Shown: positions 7,961-17,978, counted from the stretch's first letter. The stretch is DNA of 64,000 nt from an uncultured Bacilli bacterium (GCA_905236715.1 CAJOMQ010000008.1:1-64000); one strand, 5' to 3'. A program made the numbers and translations. Notes: generated by a model not told the origin, from the sequence alone.

Positions 7961-10900
7961 ACTGTTTCTTTCATTTTATGTGTTTGGAAAATATTTACCA
8001 AACTTTTTAAGATGTTTTCTAAATCATTAATCCAATTTTTCCCTTTATTGAGATTAATTTTGAATTTGTTATTTGCGTAACTGATTTTGATCTTCGATAA
8101 ATAGGGAAGCATAGCCTCAAATAAGATATTACCGATACCAGGAATGTTGAGATAATCTTTTCCTAACACTAATTCGACGAGATTATTTCTTTCATTTATC
8201 TCTTCGACATTGCCATCTTCCATTAAAATATCGATGTTTTTCTTGGTGAAAAGATGTTCCACTTCTATTGGTAATTTACCAAATATATCAATCGTTCGAA
8301 CTTTAATACGACTCAACGCATCGATAGAAGGTGCGGATAATATTTCTTGATACAATTCAATCTTATCACTATCGCTAGCGAACTCTTTGGGAATATAAGC
8401 TTCTAAAGATAAGGTGGGGTTGAAAGAAATTGGTTCTTCTACTTCCCCAGTCATCTTTTCTTTAACCGCCTCATTGAGTAATTTGATATACATGTCTAAA
8501 CCAATAGAATCGATAAATCCCGCTTGTTCGGGACCGAGTATATCGCCTGCGCCTCTAATCATTAAATCTCTTTGAGCGATTTTATGGCCACTACCGAGTT
8601 CCGTAAATTCTTGCAAAGCCTTTAATCTCTTTTGCGCTTTTTCTTTTAATACTTTATGCGCGCTATACATCAAATAAGCATAGGCAATTCTGTCGCTACG
8701 ACCAACACGCCCTTTGATTTGGTATAATTGCGCAAGGCCATAATTTTCACTATCTTCGACAATAATCATATTCGCATTAGGTACATCAATGCCATTTTCA
8801 ATGATGGATGTACACACCAAGACATCAATATCGCCACGATAAAATTTAATCATCACATCTTCAATATCGTCGCGATTCATTTGCCCATGCGCCACACCAA
8901 TGTTGATATTTGGGCAAGCTTTTTGTAAGCGTGCGGCACATTGATATAAAGTCGATACGTTATTGTGCAAATAATAGACTTGTCCTTGTCTGCCTAATTC
9001 TCTTTGGATTAATTCTTTCGCAATATCAAGATTAAAAGGAGTGACATAGGTCTGTATCGGCATACGATCTTTCGGTGGGGTATTGATGATAGACATGCTT
9101 CTCACTCCCAATAATGATATTTGCAATGTTCTCGGAATCGGTGTTGCACTTAAAGTTAAAACATCAATGTTGCTCTTTAATTCTTTAATTCTTTCTTTTT
9201 GTTCAACACCAAATCTCTGTTCCTCATCAATAATTAACAAACCCAAATCATTGAATTGAATTTCTTTGCTCAATAATCGATGGGTGCCAATAATTAAATG
9301 AATCTTGCCTTCTTTGATTTCTTTAATGTAGTTTTGCTGGGTTTTTTCCGGAATAAGACGCGAAAAGATTGCTACTTTAATATCAAAAGGTGCAAAGCGG
9401 GAAACCGCTAATTCATAATGTTGACGAGCTAGTAAAGTTGTTGGACACAAGATAGCTACTTGCTTACCAGAATTAATTGCTTTAAATGCAGCTTCAAAAG
9501 CCACTTCGGTTTTGCCAAATCCGACATCTCCACACAACAAACGATCCATCGGATGTTCACTTTCCATATCCGCTTTGATTTCTTGTAAAGCTTTAGCTTG
9601 ATCGGGTGTAAGCGGATAATCAAAAGAATTTTCAAAATCTCTTTGGAATTCATCATCTTTGGCAAAAGCAAATCCTTTGACCTTACTTCTTTCGATATAT
9701 AGTTGCATTAAGCGATTGGCTAAATCATTGACTTTGGCCTTAATTCTCTTTTTGGTATTTTCCCAATCTTTACTGTGCAAACGTGATAGTCTTGGGGTCA
9801 CACCTTCTTTACCGATGAATTTTCTCACCAATTGAAATTGGGTAAGAGGAACATAGAGGATATCTCCACCATGATAGGCAATTTTTAAATAATCTTGATG
9901 ACCATTTTCATCTTCAATCGTTTCTAAAGCGATGAATTGGCCAATACCTTGATATTCATGAACGACATAATCTCCAGGTTGTAAATCTTCATAGCTCTTC
10001 AAAATGGTGGCTTCTTTAAAACGATTATCAAATCGGGCCACTTTGACTTTTTCATTAAATAATTCATAACTTGTGAGGTACGCTATTTTGGCTTCAGGGA
10101 TTAAAAAACCATTACTGAGATTTAAAAGTGTCAAACCTATACGACTATTTTTTGGTAATTGAAAATCCTTCACTAATTCATAAGGGATATTTAACGAACT
10201 TAATTGTTCTTGAATTGTTAACAAATGGTCATGGCTAGATAAAGCCAAAACAATTTGATAATTATCATTTAAATAGGTGCGGATGATATTGATACAATCA
10301 CTACTTTTACTAGCCCGGAAAGGGACTGGTTTAATATCAATACTTATATCGTTTGGAGAAGAAATAAAATTTTGTGTGACAATCGTTTGACTACCATGAA
10401 AATTAACCAAACGGTTGATATCTTGATACATCTGTAAATGAGAAATGATTCTCCCTTTCTCGTGTAATTCTTCTAAATAGGTAAAAGATTCTTCTTGCAA
10501 TAATTGATTGGAATTAATAATCGCAGTTTCATCCACAATGACCTTTGTGTAATCGCGACAATAATCAAATATCGAAAGATGCTTATCACTTAAAAAACCA
10601 TAGTATTTGTATAAGTGCTGATTGATATTTCCCGAGATAATGTTTGCGATATCTTCATCGACGTTATCACGCAATAAAATGAAGTTGTCTTGAGATAAAT
10701 GCTCTTTATCTTTTTCTAAGACATCGCGGATTTTATCACCACATTGCCCAATCTCTTTTTGGCTTAATAAAATATCATTCGCAGGCAAAATGGTAATTTC
10801 GGAAATGGAAGAAATAGAAGTTTGCTTGGCTAAATCAAAATAACGGATTGATTCAATTTCATCACCAAATAATTCAATACGAACTGGATAATCATTATTC

Positions 10901-11436
10901 ACGGAAAAAATATCAATGATGTCACCACGCACCGCAAATTGAAGAGATTGATCAATACGATTGACATTCATATATCCCGCAATAACGAGGTCTTTTTTAA
11001 TTTCTTGTATATCAACAACATCGCCAACTTTAAAAGTCTTGGTTTGTGATGTAAATAAATCAATATCTGGTAAATATCTAGTTGCGCTAGCTAAATTAGC
11101 GACGACGATAGGGGCTTGATTATGGATAATCTGATTTAAAACATAAAGACGGTGGGCCACCATTTCTTTAGATTGGGCCATTGTCTCCGCACGAATTAAT
11201 TCATCACTTGGGAATAAAAAGACATTTTTCTCTCCCACAAAAGATTGTAACAAGGAAGTAATTTGTTGGGCTTTATATAAATTAGAAGTTATGAGCAAAT
11301 ATTTTTGTTTATCTTTTAAGTAAGCAGTTGCGGTGGCTAAGGAGATACCAATTAAATCATCCACCACAAAATGCCCTCTTTTTGTGAAGAAGGGGGGTAT
11401 CGAAGAGATGGTTTTCAACTTTTCAAATAGGTTCAT
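7957..11436 (-). CDS. mfd: transcription-repair coupling factor
   Basis: 1159 residues, normal Mfd length. It displaces RNA polymerase stalled at DNA damage and recruits UvrA. A UvrB-like N-terminal region covers about 1-400. The RNA-polymerase-interacting CarD-like domain starts near residue 486 (LQPGDYVVHEYQGIGQF). The RecG-like translocase has Walker A GDVGFGKT (636-643) and the helicase box DEEQ in IDEEQRFGV. The C-terminal TRCF domain follows. It has an AAGGAGG ribosome binding site, 8 bases after pth, and ends in TGA overlapping the next ATG. Confidence 0.97.
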   Translation of the reverse strand: MNLFEKLKTISSIPPFFTKRGHFVVDDLIGISLATATAYLKDKQKYLLITSNLYKAQQITSLLQSFVGEKNVFLFPSDELIRAETMAQSKEMVAHRLYVLNQIIHNQAPIVVANLASATRYLPDIDLFTSQTKTFKVGDVVDIQEIKKDLVIAGYMNVNRIDQSLQFAVRGDIIDIFSVNNDYPVRIELFGDEIESIRYFDLAKQTSISSISEITILPANDILLSQKEIGQCGDKIRDVLEKDKEHLSQDNFILLRDNVDEDIANIISGNINQHLYKYYGFLSDKHLSIFDYCRDYTKVIVDETAIINSNQLLQEESFTYLEELHEKGRIISHLQMYQDINRLVNFHGSQTIVTQNFISSPNDISIDIKPVPFRASKSSDCINIIRTYLNDNYQIVLALSSHDHLLTIQEQLSSLNIPYELVKDFQLPKNSRIGLTLLNLSNGFLIPEAKIAYLTSYELFNEKVKVARFDNRFKEATILKSYEDLQPGDYVVHEYQGIGQFIALETIEDENGHQDYLKIAYHGGDILYVPLTQFQLVRKFIGKEGVTPRLSRLHSKDWENTKKRIKAKVNDLANRLMQLYIERSKVKGFAFAKDDEFQRDFENSFDYPLTPDQAKALQEIKADMESEHPMDRLLCGDVGFGKTEVAFEAAFKAINSGKQVAILCPTTLLARQHYELAVSRFAPFDIKVAIFSRLIPEKTQQNYIKEIKEGKIHLIIGTHRLLSKEIQFNDLGLLIIDEEQRFGVEQKERIKELKSNIDVLTLSATPIPRTLQISLLGVRSMSIINTPPKDRMPIQTYVTPFNLDIAKELIQRELGRQGQVYYLHNNVSTLYQCAARLQKACPNINIGVAHGQMNRDDIEDVMIKFYRGDIDVLVCTSIIENGIDVPNANMIIVEDSENYGLAQLYQIKGRVGRSDRIAYAYLMYSAHKVLKEKAQKRLKALQEFTELGSGHKIAQRDLMIRGAGDILGPEQAGFIDSIGLDMYIKLLNEAVKEKMTGEVEEPISFNPTLSLEAYIPKEFASDSDKIELYQEILSAPSIDALSRIKVRTIDIFGKLPIEVEHLFTKKNIDILMEDGNVEEINERNNLVELVLGKDYLNIPGIGNILFEAMLPYLSKIKISYANNKFKINLNKGKNWINDLENILKSLVNIFQTHKMKETV

Positions 11437-11444
11437 AAACCTCC

Positions 11445-11999
11445 TTAGTTGAATTTTGTCATGGCCCGATCAAAGTCGGTCTTTAATGCCTCCTTAATTG
11501 CTTCCACTGCATTATTGATTGCATCATCAATAAGAGGCCTTTCATCTTGTAAAGGTTTAGATAAGACATAGTCAATGGTATCCCATTCACCAGGTTCACC
11601 AATACCAATACGAATTCTCTTAATCTTTTGGGTTCCGCATAAATCAATAATGTTTTGCATGCCTTTATGACCACCACTAGAGCCTTCTAAGCGCAAACGA
11701 ATATGACCAGGAGCTAAAGCCATATCATCAAAAACGATGAGGACATCATCAAGAGGAATTTTGAAATAATCAGTAATTTCTTTTACCGCAGTCCCAGAAA
11801 GATTCATATAGGTCGTTGGTTTAAAAAGCATGACATCTTCATCCAATATCTCACCACGACCTAATAGACCATGGAAAATCTCTTTATCGACATCGATGCG
11901 GGCTTGTTCCGCTAATAAGTCGATAACCTCAAAACCCATATTGTGTCTGGTGTGTTCGTATTTTTTACCAGGATTACCTAAACCAACGATTAATTTCAT
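11445..11999 (-). CDS. pth: peptidyl-tRNA hydrolase
   Basis: 184 residues, family length. It releases tRNA from peptidyl-tRNA that has dropped off ribosomes. GLGNPGKKYEHTRHNMGF at 6-23 contains the substrate Asn9 and catalytic His19; the catalytic Asp is in FDDMALAPG. It is the first gene of the pth-mfd-rqcP-tilS-ftsH series. Upstream, on the minus strand, a TATAAT box about 20 bases before an AGGAGC ribosome binding site marks the likely promoter; its -35 is weak. Confidence 0.96.
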   Translation of the reverse strand: MKLIVGLGNPGKKYEHTRHNMGFEVIDLLAEQARIDVDKEIFHGLLGRGEILDEDVMLFKPTTYMNLSGTAVKEITDYFKIPLDDVLIVFDDMALAPGHIRLRLEGSSGGHKGMQNIIDLCGTQKIKRIRIGIGEPGEWDTIDYVLSKPLQDERPLIDDAINNAVEAIKEALKTDFDRAMTKFN

Positions 12000-12034
12000 G
12001 CTTGCTCCTATGGGGTATTATACACTTTTTTATC

Positions 12035-12063
12035 TTTTATAAAACATTAACCATTGCTATCAT
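12035..12063 (+). promoter_or_regulatory. possible promoter placing the mRNA start at the DUF368 ATG
   Basis: TTTTAT (12035-12040) and TATCAT (12058-12063) are 17 bases apart; the ATG at 12072 is only 8 bases after the -10, and no Shine-Dalgarno is present. A leaderless transcript is suggested. Confidence 0.35.
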
Positions 12064-12071
12064 AAGTTAAT

Positions 12072-13049
12072 ATGAAAGTGAAAAATTGGTTCAAAAGATT
12101 TTTTGCCGGTATGGGCATTGGCGTTGGTGCGGCGATACCGGGAGTATCTGGCGCTGCAATTGCGGTCATATTTAAGGTATATGAAGATATCATCGCCGCG
12201 GTCAATTCTTTCCGCAAAAGATTTGGTTATGCGATTAAGGTTTTAATCCCAATTCTTTTGGGTATCATTATCGCGGTCATTCCTTGTATATTCTTATTTT
12301 CTTTTGCTTTTGAACATTTTTTATTCTTATTAATTAGTCTGTTTGCGGGCTTTTTGATTGGCTCCTTCCCAGGTGTGACCGATGAAATTAAAAATGTTAA
12401 ACCAAACAAAAAACAAATCATCATTATCATTATTGGGGCAATATTTGTTATTGGCTTAGGTTTATTATCAGTGTTCTTTGGTGATACCTTAAATTTACAA
12501 GGCTTATTTGATGAAATGCCTTGGTGGTTATATTTAGTTTTAATTCCCGTTGGCGCTTTAGCCGCAGTGGCCTTAACAGTGCCTGGTTTATCAGGTTCAT
12601 TAATACTCTTAATTATTGGTTTTTACAGACCTCTTATTGATCACGCAAAAGAATGGTCAAGCGCTTTAATACATGGCGATGCTTCTCATATTGGTCCACT
12701 ATTAGGAATGATTGGTTGCTTTGCGGTTGGATGTATTATCGGTGTTGTTTTAGTTAGTAAAATAATGACAGTTTTGCTAAAGAAATGGCATGATTCCACC
12801 TTCTTTGGCATTATTGGATTTATCTTAGGTTCCATCTTTGTTTTATTCTTTAATTATGAAACTATTAATTATTATAAATATTGGTTAGGATGGGATTTAC
12901 CAGAACACGCGGTTATTAATCCTTATCTAACTTGGTGGGTAGAAATTTTAATTGGAGTTGTGCTTATTGGCTTATCCGCATTTGGTTCATATATGTTAGT
13001 GAAAGCCCAAAGAAAACATCAAATTGAGAAAGAAGAAAATCATGATTGA
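12072..13049 (+). CDS. DUF368 polyprenyl-phosphate transporter (PopT type)
   Basis: 325 residues with about 8-9 hydrophobic segments. The N-terminal signature MGIGVGAAIPGVSGAAIAV and the internal repeat-like LTVPGLSGSLILLIIGFY are typical of DUF368. Members (PopT) recycle undecaprenyl phosphate, the lipid carrier of cell-wall synthesis, to the inner leaflet; that role is known for the family and inferred here. It overlaps the next gene by 8 bases. The stop TGA is immediately followed by TAA in frame. Confidence 0.85.
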   Translation: MKVKNWFKRFFAGMGIGVGAAIPGVSGAAIAVIFKVYEDIIAAVNSFRKRFGYAIKVLIPILLGIIIAVIPCIFLFSFAFEHFLFLLISLFAGFLIGSFPGVTDEIKNVKPNKKQIIIIIIGAIFVIGLGLLSVFFGDTLNLQGLFDEMPWWLYLVLIPVGALAAVALTVPGLSGSLILLIIGFYRPLIDHAKEWSSALIHGDASHIGPLLGMIGCFAVGCIIGVVLVSKIMTVLLKKWHDSTFFGIIGFILGSIFVLFFNYETINYYKYWLGWDLPEHAVINPYLTWWVEILIGVVLIGLSAFGSYMLVKAQRKHQIEKEENHD

Positions 13050-13509
13050 TAAAACCGTTCTTTGTTATATCCAAAAAGGGGATGAATATCTTCTTTTGTA
13101 TCGGAACAAAAAAGAAAACGATGTCAATGAAGGCAAATATATTGGCATCGGTGGTCACTTAGAAAATGGTGAAACAAAAGAACAAGCCCTCATTAGAGAA
13201 ATCAAAGAAGAAACAGGCTTAACATTATTACACTACCAATATCGAGCAAAATTATTATTCGTTAATGATGATTATCAAGAAATTATGTATTTATATACTG
13301 CGGATAAATATAGCGGTGAATTAATAAATTGTGATGAAGGTGAATTGGTTTGGGTCAATAAGGACAAAATGCTTGAATTACCACATTGGGAAGGCGACCA
13401 ATATTTCTTAGAAAAAATGATGAAAAATAATAATTATTTTGAAATGACACTCATCTATCAAAAAGATAAATTGATTAAAGTTATAGATAAAATTGAAAAC
13501 GGGATCTAA
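13042..13509 (+). CDS. NUDIX hydrolase (8-oxo-dGTP diphosphatase-like)
   Basis: 155 residues from the ATG at 13042; a TTG at 13024 would add six residues but the ATG has an AAGAAG sequence upstream and the usual 8-base overlap with the DUF368 gene. The Nudix box runs GGHLENGETKEQALIREIKEE and fits GX5EX7REUXEEXGU. It hydrolyses a nucleoside diphosphate-X compound; MutT-like sanitation of oxidised nucleotides is a guess from overall similarity. A bidirectional terminator follows. Confidence 0.85.
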   Translation: MIDKTVLCYIQKGDEYLLLYRNKKENDVNEGKYIGIGGHLENGETKEQALIREIKEETGLTLLHYQYRAKLLFVNDDYQEIMYLYTADKYSGELINCDEGELVWVNKDKMLELPHWEGDQYFLEKMMKNNNYFEMTLIYQKDKLIKVIDKIENGI

Positions 13510-13520
13510 TCCCGCTTTTA
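13496..13520. terminator. bidirectional terminator between convergent genes
   Basis: CGGGAT-CTA-ATCCCG with AAAA on one side and CTTTTATTT on the other serves both the NUDIX gene and the M6 protease gene, whose ends face each other. Confidence 0.75.
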
Positions 13521-15038
13521 TTTATAAATGCGAATAGTGGCGCCATCAATATTGGCGGAGACAATTTTGATTGTCCAAGGGAAGTCTTCACCATTATCCA
13601 TGGTGGTGACAGTTTGACCTGATTTGGATAAGAAATGTTTATAATCATTGAAATTAAATTCTTCTCCAGCATAGAACATATCAGAAGACAACAAATAATG
13701 ATGGCTAGAAATCTCATCACCAAAGGTATCAATGCCTTCTTTTTGGATGAGACATAATTGTTTATAGTCACCCCATTCAGCGGGATTACCTAAACCAGGG
13801 GCTTTATAGTCAGAAGAATTATTCGCTCCGACAATGGTAAAGCCAGACCAATCTTCTTTATTGTCACTGGCTTCTTTATCTTTGAATTGATCATATAAGC
13901 GTGAATCAACATGATAAATACGAATACCAAAATCGGTATCATTTAAACGACCATAAGAATTCCAGAATTCAGCATTAATATTCTTCTTAGAGAATAATTC
14001 AACGAGGAAATATTCATCATAAGCGGAGCCATTCCAAGTATCGTAATTAGCGGGAATAATAATGCAATCGTTGTTCACTGCGGAAGGAAGAATATCAATA
14101 TCAATACTATCTTCATAACCAGTCACCACATACGGACTAGCGGTGCCCACCGCTAACTTGGAATAAGAATTCCAGTCAAAGATATTATCTGATTGCATAT
14201 CAGCGCGACCAATGTAATTGATATTAGTACTATTGTTATTGGAATAATCATAATAATCTAATAAGCCAAAGACATGGCCTTGTTCATGAATTTGTGTCAG
14301 TTCACCAACTGTACAAGCTTTGGTAAAGGAATTAACACAGTATGTATTGACAACAAGACTATCGACACTACCTTCAGTGTTAAATGTTTGTCCTTGATGT
14401 GGCCACAAGGAATAACCCCAATTAGTCGCATCATAATTAGAAACAAAATTAATGTTATCAATTTGTCCATCATGATTAGAATCAAACACTTTTAATTCAT
14501 CAGCAGTATATCTGGTTTTGATAACTTCAAAAGAATCATTAATCACTTGGAACAAACCATCATAAGGTTTTTTATTTGAATATACTTTTTCTACATAAAA
14601 ATCAGGATTGGTGACATCAACAGGATCAGTAATAACAACATTTAAATTCATCCCCAAATTGCTGTAATAATTCTTAAACGACAAGGGATTTGCGCCATTA
14701 TAGGCCTCATTTAAATTATTTAATGAAGCTGGGTTCCATTCTCTTAAATTAGGAAGATATGCCGCGGATTCAGTGTGTAAAGTAAGAGGCACCACCATGA
14801 CAGAATTACTGGAAGATGGGGAATAAGCACTATTAAAATCAGTGGGTAAAATGGTCAAATCATTTTTGTCCACTTTCACATAACCAATGGATGGAGTAAA
14901 TGGTATTTCCACATTTTGACCACGATAAGTAACTTTTAAAACATAATTAGTCAAACGAACGAGAGGATTGTCAATCACTTCGCTAGAATCACCTTGCACC
15001 TTCAAAGATAAAGAAATGTCATCTTTTTCTTCGCGCAT
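13518..15038 (-). CDS. M6-like metalloprotease, catalytic fragment of a frameshifted gene
   Basis: 506 residues in a frame that continues the lipoprotein N-terminus encoded at 15567-15019. It contains the zincin motif HEQGH (251-255) with a downstream Asp, GLLDYYD, as in M6 (immune inhibitor A-like) peptidases. Such lipid-anchored proteases cut extracellular proteins. The ATG chosen by the ORF (15038) lies inside the overlap and has no ribosome binding site; the natural protein would read from the upstream fragment. Removing one base in the ATGCGCGAAG stretch near 15030 joins both frames into about 680 residues. Confidence 0.8.
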   Translation of the reverse strand: MREEKDDISLSLKVQGDSSEVIDNPLVRLTNYVLKVTYRGQNVEIPFTPSIGYVKVDKNDLTILPTDFNSAYSPSSSNSVMVVPLTLHTESAAYLPNLREWNPASLNNLNEAYNGANPLSFKNYYSNLGMNLNVVITDPVDVTNPDFYVEKVYSNKKPYDGLFQVINDSFEVIKTRYTADELKVFDSNHDGQIDNINFVSNYDATNWGYSLWPHQGQTFNTEGSVDSLVVNTYCVNSFTKACTVGELTQIHEQGHVFGLLDYYDYSNNNSTNINYIGRADMQSDNIFDWNSYSKLAVGTASPYVVTGYEDSIDIDILPSAVNNDCIIIPANYDTWNGSAYDEYFLVELFSKKNINAEFWNSYGRLNDTDFGIRIYHVDSRLYDQFKDKEASDNKEDWSGFTIVGANNSSDYKAPGLGNPAEWGDYKQLCLIQKEGIDTFGDEISSHHYLLSSDMFYAGEEFNFNDYKHFLSKSGQTVTTMDNGEDFPWTIKIVSANIDGATIRIYK

Positions 15039-15567
15039 GAAAGGTTTCTTCTACACCATTTTCCCAAACGAAATTCAATCGTAAATCAAGATTGTTCTTT
15101 AATAGATCTTGTGGCTTTAAAACATTATTGATAGAAGCGGTAAAACTAGTGAGATTGACGTCGCCTTTTTCATAAATGCTGGCAAATTCATTCGTGGAAG
15201 ATACCCCGGCGGTTTTGGTTAAACCATTTTCGGTATACGCCACCATAAAACTAGAGATATATTGTCCAGCAATTTCCACCTTGTTATTGTCTTGGCAGTT
15301 ATAACCATCAACAGAAGCAAATTGGGTGATTTCATATTGATAGTTATTTACTTGTTGAGATGTACCATCATCATAATAAGCGGAAACTTTGAAAGTTAAG
15401 GCATCGCGATAGATATCACCCACAAGAAAATCCTTTTTAACATCACTCACTTCAATATGGCTGAGTGTATGTTCACCAATATCACTATCAATGAAAGTGG
15501 ATTCAGAACACGCACTTAAAGCCAATAATGTACAACACAAATATAGGGTGTATCTTATTTTTTTCAC
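15019..15567 (-). CDS. N-terminal lipoprotein fragment of the frameshifted M6 protease
   Basis: 182 residues starting with GTG after a good GGAGGATC ribosome binding site. The signal peptide runs to the lipobox LLALSAC (Cys about 19). The rest is a beta-rich domain with the sequence ETFHARRKR just before a TGA that cuts the frame. The catalytic half follows in the +1 frame with 20 bases of overlap, so this is one gene with a single-base insertion rather than two genes. Confidence 0.75.
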   Translation of the reverse strand: MKKIRYTLYLCCTLLALSACSESTFIDSDIGEHTLSHIEVSDVKKDFLVGDIYRDALTFKVSAYYDDGTSQQVNNYQYEITQFASVDGYNCQDNNKVEIAGQYISSFMVAYTENGLTKTAGVSSTNEFASIYEKGDVNLTSFTASINNVLKPQDLLKNNLDLRLNFVWENGVEETFHARRKR

Positions 15568-15642
15568 AAAGATCCTCCGTTTATTATTTTAAACTATAAT
15601 CCTACTTATGGTATAGAGGAAATAAATTATTAAATTTAAGTA

Positions 15643-15671
15643 TTGACAAGTTCGTATGCGAACTCTATATT
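15643..15671 (+). promoter_or_regulatory. promoter with internal palindromic operator of the marR-ABC operon
   Basis: TTGACA (15643-15648) and TATATT (15666-15671) are 17 bases apart. The spacer is almost wholly the palindrome AGTTCG-TATG-CGAACT (15649-15664). A dimeric MarR protein bound there would block RNA polymerase, so autoregulation is likely. Confidence 0.8.
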
Positions 15672-15679
15672 AAATGACA

Positions 15680-16132
15680 ATGGAAAAGCCACAATTTGAA
15701 CGCGATATCATATATTATATTAAAAGGATTAATAAACTCCTCACTATCGATTTTGATAAGAGGGTGAATAAGCACGGACTAACTTGTCAACAAGCGCGAG
15801 TGCTTTTTTATATCAACCAAATGTATAAACAAGGTAATCCTGTTCGCCAAGTCGATATTGAAAATCGCTTTAATTTATCAAAATCCACGGTTTCCGAATT
15901 AATTAAGCGTATGGAAAAAAATGATTTAATTACAAAGGTCAAAGATAAGTCACGTTATGTCTTATTGCCAACCAAACACGGAACTAGCATTGTTGATGAT
16001 ATCCATCAAAGTCACAATAAAGTCATCGATAAATTATATGAAGGCGTGAATAAAGAAAAACAATCCGAACTAAATAATATCTTAGAAAAAATGATCGAAA
16101 ACATGGAAAAGGAGGAAAGAGAAAATGTTTAA
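15680..16132 (+). CDS. MarR-family transcriptional regulator
   Basis: 150 residues from the ATG at 15680. A winged helix-turn-helix covers about 55-125 (VDIENRFNLSKSTVSELIKRM). The earlier ATG at 15674 lies only 2 bases after the -10 box and cannot be in a transcript from that promoter; 15680 is 8 bases after it, so the mRNA is probably leaderless. The gene overlaps the ABC exporter gene by 8 bases. It probably represses its own operon through the palindrome in the promoter and responds to a small toxic molecule. Confidence 0.88.
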   Translation: MEKPQFERDIIYYIKRINKLLTIDFDKRVNKHGLTCQQARVLFYINQMYKQGNPVRQVDIENRFNLSKSTVSELIKRMEKNDLITKVKDKSRYVLLPTKHGTSIVDDIHQSHNKVIDKLYEGVNKEKQSELNNILEKMIENMEKEERENV

Positions 16133-17978
16133 GAAAATAAAATTAATCTTAAAGAGTAGTCGACAATATAAAAAATATGCGATTCTCACTCCGATATTTA
16201 TTATTTTTGAAACCGTCATGGAGTGCTGTTTACCTTTTATTATGTCAATTTTTGTAGACACTATCCAACCCGCTCACGAAGCTATGTTAGAACAAGGTTC
16301 CGATAATTTCTGGGAAATGATGACTGTTTCAGTTTCTTGTCCTCCCAATACCTTGAATTTCTCTTTTGATGTCACCTTACTTGGTTGCATCTTAACTCTT
16401 ATTGGGGTCGCTTTATTCTCATTAGCGTGTGGTATTTTAGGTGGCATATTTGCCGCGAAAGCTTCCGTTGGTTTTGCCACGAATTTAAGAGGAGATATGT
16501 ATAAGAAATTACAAAGTTTCTCCTTTGGTAATATCGATCATTTCCACACTTCTAGTTTGGTAACAAGAATGACCACCGATATCAATAACGTGCAAATGGC
16601 GTATCAAATGCTCATTAGAGGTATCATTCGTGCTCCATTGATGGTTATTTTCTCTGCGGTTATGGCCTTTATTACTGGCGGTAATATGGCGTGGATTTTC
16701 CTCGCTTTAATCCCCATTATCATTATTGGTTTATTCTTCATCGCAAGAGGCGCCATGGGTATCTTCATGAGATTATTCAAAAAATATGATGCCCTTAATG
16801 AATCAGTGCAAGAAAATGTCTCTGGCATTCGTGTGGTGAAATCGTATGTGCGTGAAGAATATGAAAAACAAAAATTCAATAAGGCCAGCGATTCAATGAC
16901 TGGTGAATTTATTCACGCCGAAAAAATTGTGGCATTAAATAATCCTTTGATGAACACCACTATTCATTTAAGTAATATTCTTGTTCTTACCATTGGCACC
17001 ATTATCATTTATAACAATTATGATTTCCTGAATAATGAATTCCGTGTCTTATCCATTGGTCAATTATCCGCACTATTAACATACGGCATACAAATTCTAT
17101 CTTCCTTAATGTTTGTTTCTATGATTTTGGTCATGATGATTATGTCCATTGAATCCATCAAACGTGTCGCGGAAGTATTACAAGAAGAACCACTTATTCA
17201 AAATCCCGAAAATCCGATTATGGAAATTAATAATGGCGATGTCATTTTCCATAATGTCAATTTTAAATATGTGGAAACATCTGAAAAAAATACGTTAGAA
17301 AATCTCAATATCAATATCAAATCTGGCCAATTTGTGGGTATTTTAGGTGGTACAGGAAGTGGTAAAACTTCTTTAGTCAACCTCATTTCCCGTTTATATG
17401 ATGTCAGTGAGGGTTCCATCGAAGTTGATGGTAACGATGTCCGTAAATATGACTTAGTAACCTTAAGAGATAATGTCGCGGTTGTCTTACAAAAGAATGT
17501 CCTATTTTCTGGTACGATTGCCTCTAATTTACGTTGGGGTAATATAAACGCGAGTGAAGAAGAAATGTGGAAAGCCTGTGATATCGCGCAAGCCACCGAA
17601 ATCGTTAAAGCTAAGCCCGAAGGATTAGAAACACGTGTCGAACAAGATGGCGCGAATTTCTCTGGTGGTCAAAAACAGAGATTATGTATTGCGCGTGCTA
17701 TTTTGAAAAATCCGAAAATTCTCATTCTTGATGACTCCACTTCGGCGGTTGATACCAAGACTGATCGATTAATTAGAAAGGCCTTAAAAGAAGAATTACC
17801 AAATATGACTAAGATTGTCATTGCCCAACGTATTTCTTCTATTGAAAATGCTGATCAAATCATCATTATGGATGATGGCCACATTGACCAAATTGGCACT
17901 CATGAAGAATTATTAAAGAGCAATAAGATTTATCAAGAAGTCTATTACACACAAAATAAAGTGGGAGGTGAACAATAA
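16125..17978 (+). CDS. ABC exporter half-transporter, subunit 1 (degenerate ATPase site)
   Basis: 617 residues: six membrane segments in about 1-340, then a nucleotide-binding domain with Walker A GGTGSGKT, signature FSGGQ and Walker B ILILDD. The residue after the Walker B Asp is Asp, not the catalytic Glu, as in TM287 of the heterodimeric exporter TM287/288. It therefore probably forms the degenerate ATP site of a heterodimer with the next gene, which starts one base before this one ends. Substrate unknown; the MarR partner suggests drug or lipid-like compounds. Confidence 0.9.
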   Translation: MFKKIKLILKSSRQYKKYAILTPIFIIFETVMECCLPFIMSIFVDTIQPAHEAMLEQGSDNFWEMMTVSVSCPPNTLNFSFDVTLLGCILTLIGVALFSLACGILGGIFAAKASVGFATNLRGDMYKKLQSFSFGNIDHFHTSSLVTRMTTDINNVQMAYQMLIRGIIRAPLMVIFSAVMAFITGGNMAWIFLALIPIIIIGLFFIARGAMGIFMRLFKKYDALNESVQENVSGIRVVKSYVREEYEKQKFNKASDSMTGEFIHAEKIVALNNPLMNTTIHLSNILVLTIGTIIIYNNYDFLNNEFRVLSIGQLSALLTYGIQILSSLMFVSMILVMMIMSIESIKRVAEVLQEEPLIQNPENPIMEINNGDVIFHNVNFKYVETSEKNTLENLNINIKSGQFVGILGGTGSGKTSLVNLISRLYDVSEGSIEVDGNDVRKYDLVTLRDNVAVVLQKNVLFSGTIASNLRWGNINASEEEMWKACDIAQATEIVKAKPEGLETRVEQDGANFSGGQKQRLCIARAILKNPKILILDDSTSAVDTKTDRLIRKALKEELPNMTKIVIAQRISSIENADQIIIMDDGHIDQIGTHEELLKSNKIYQEVYYTQNKVGGEQ

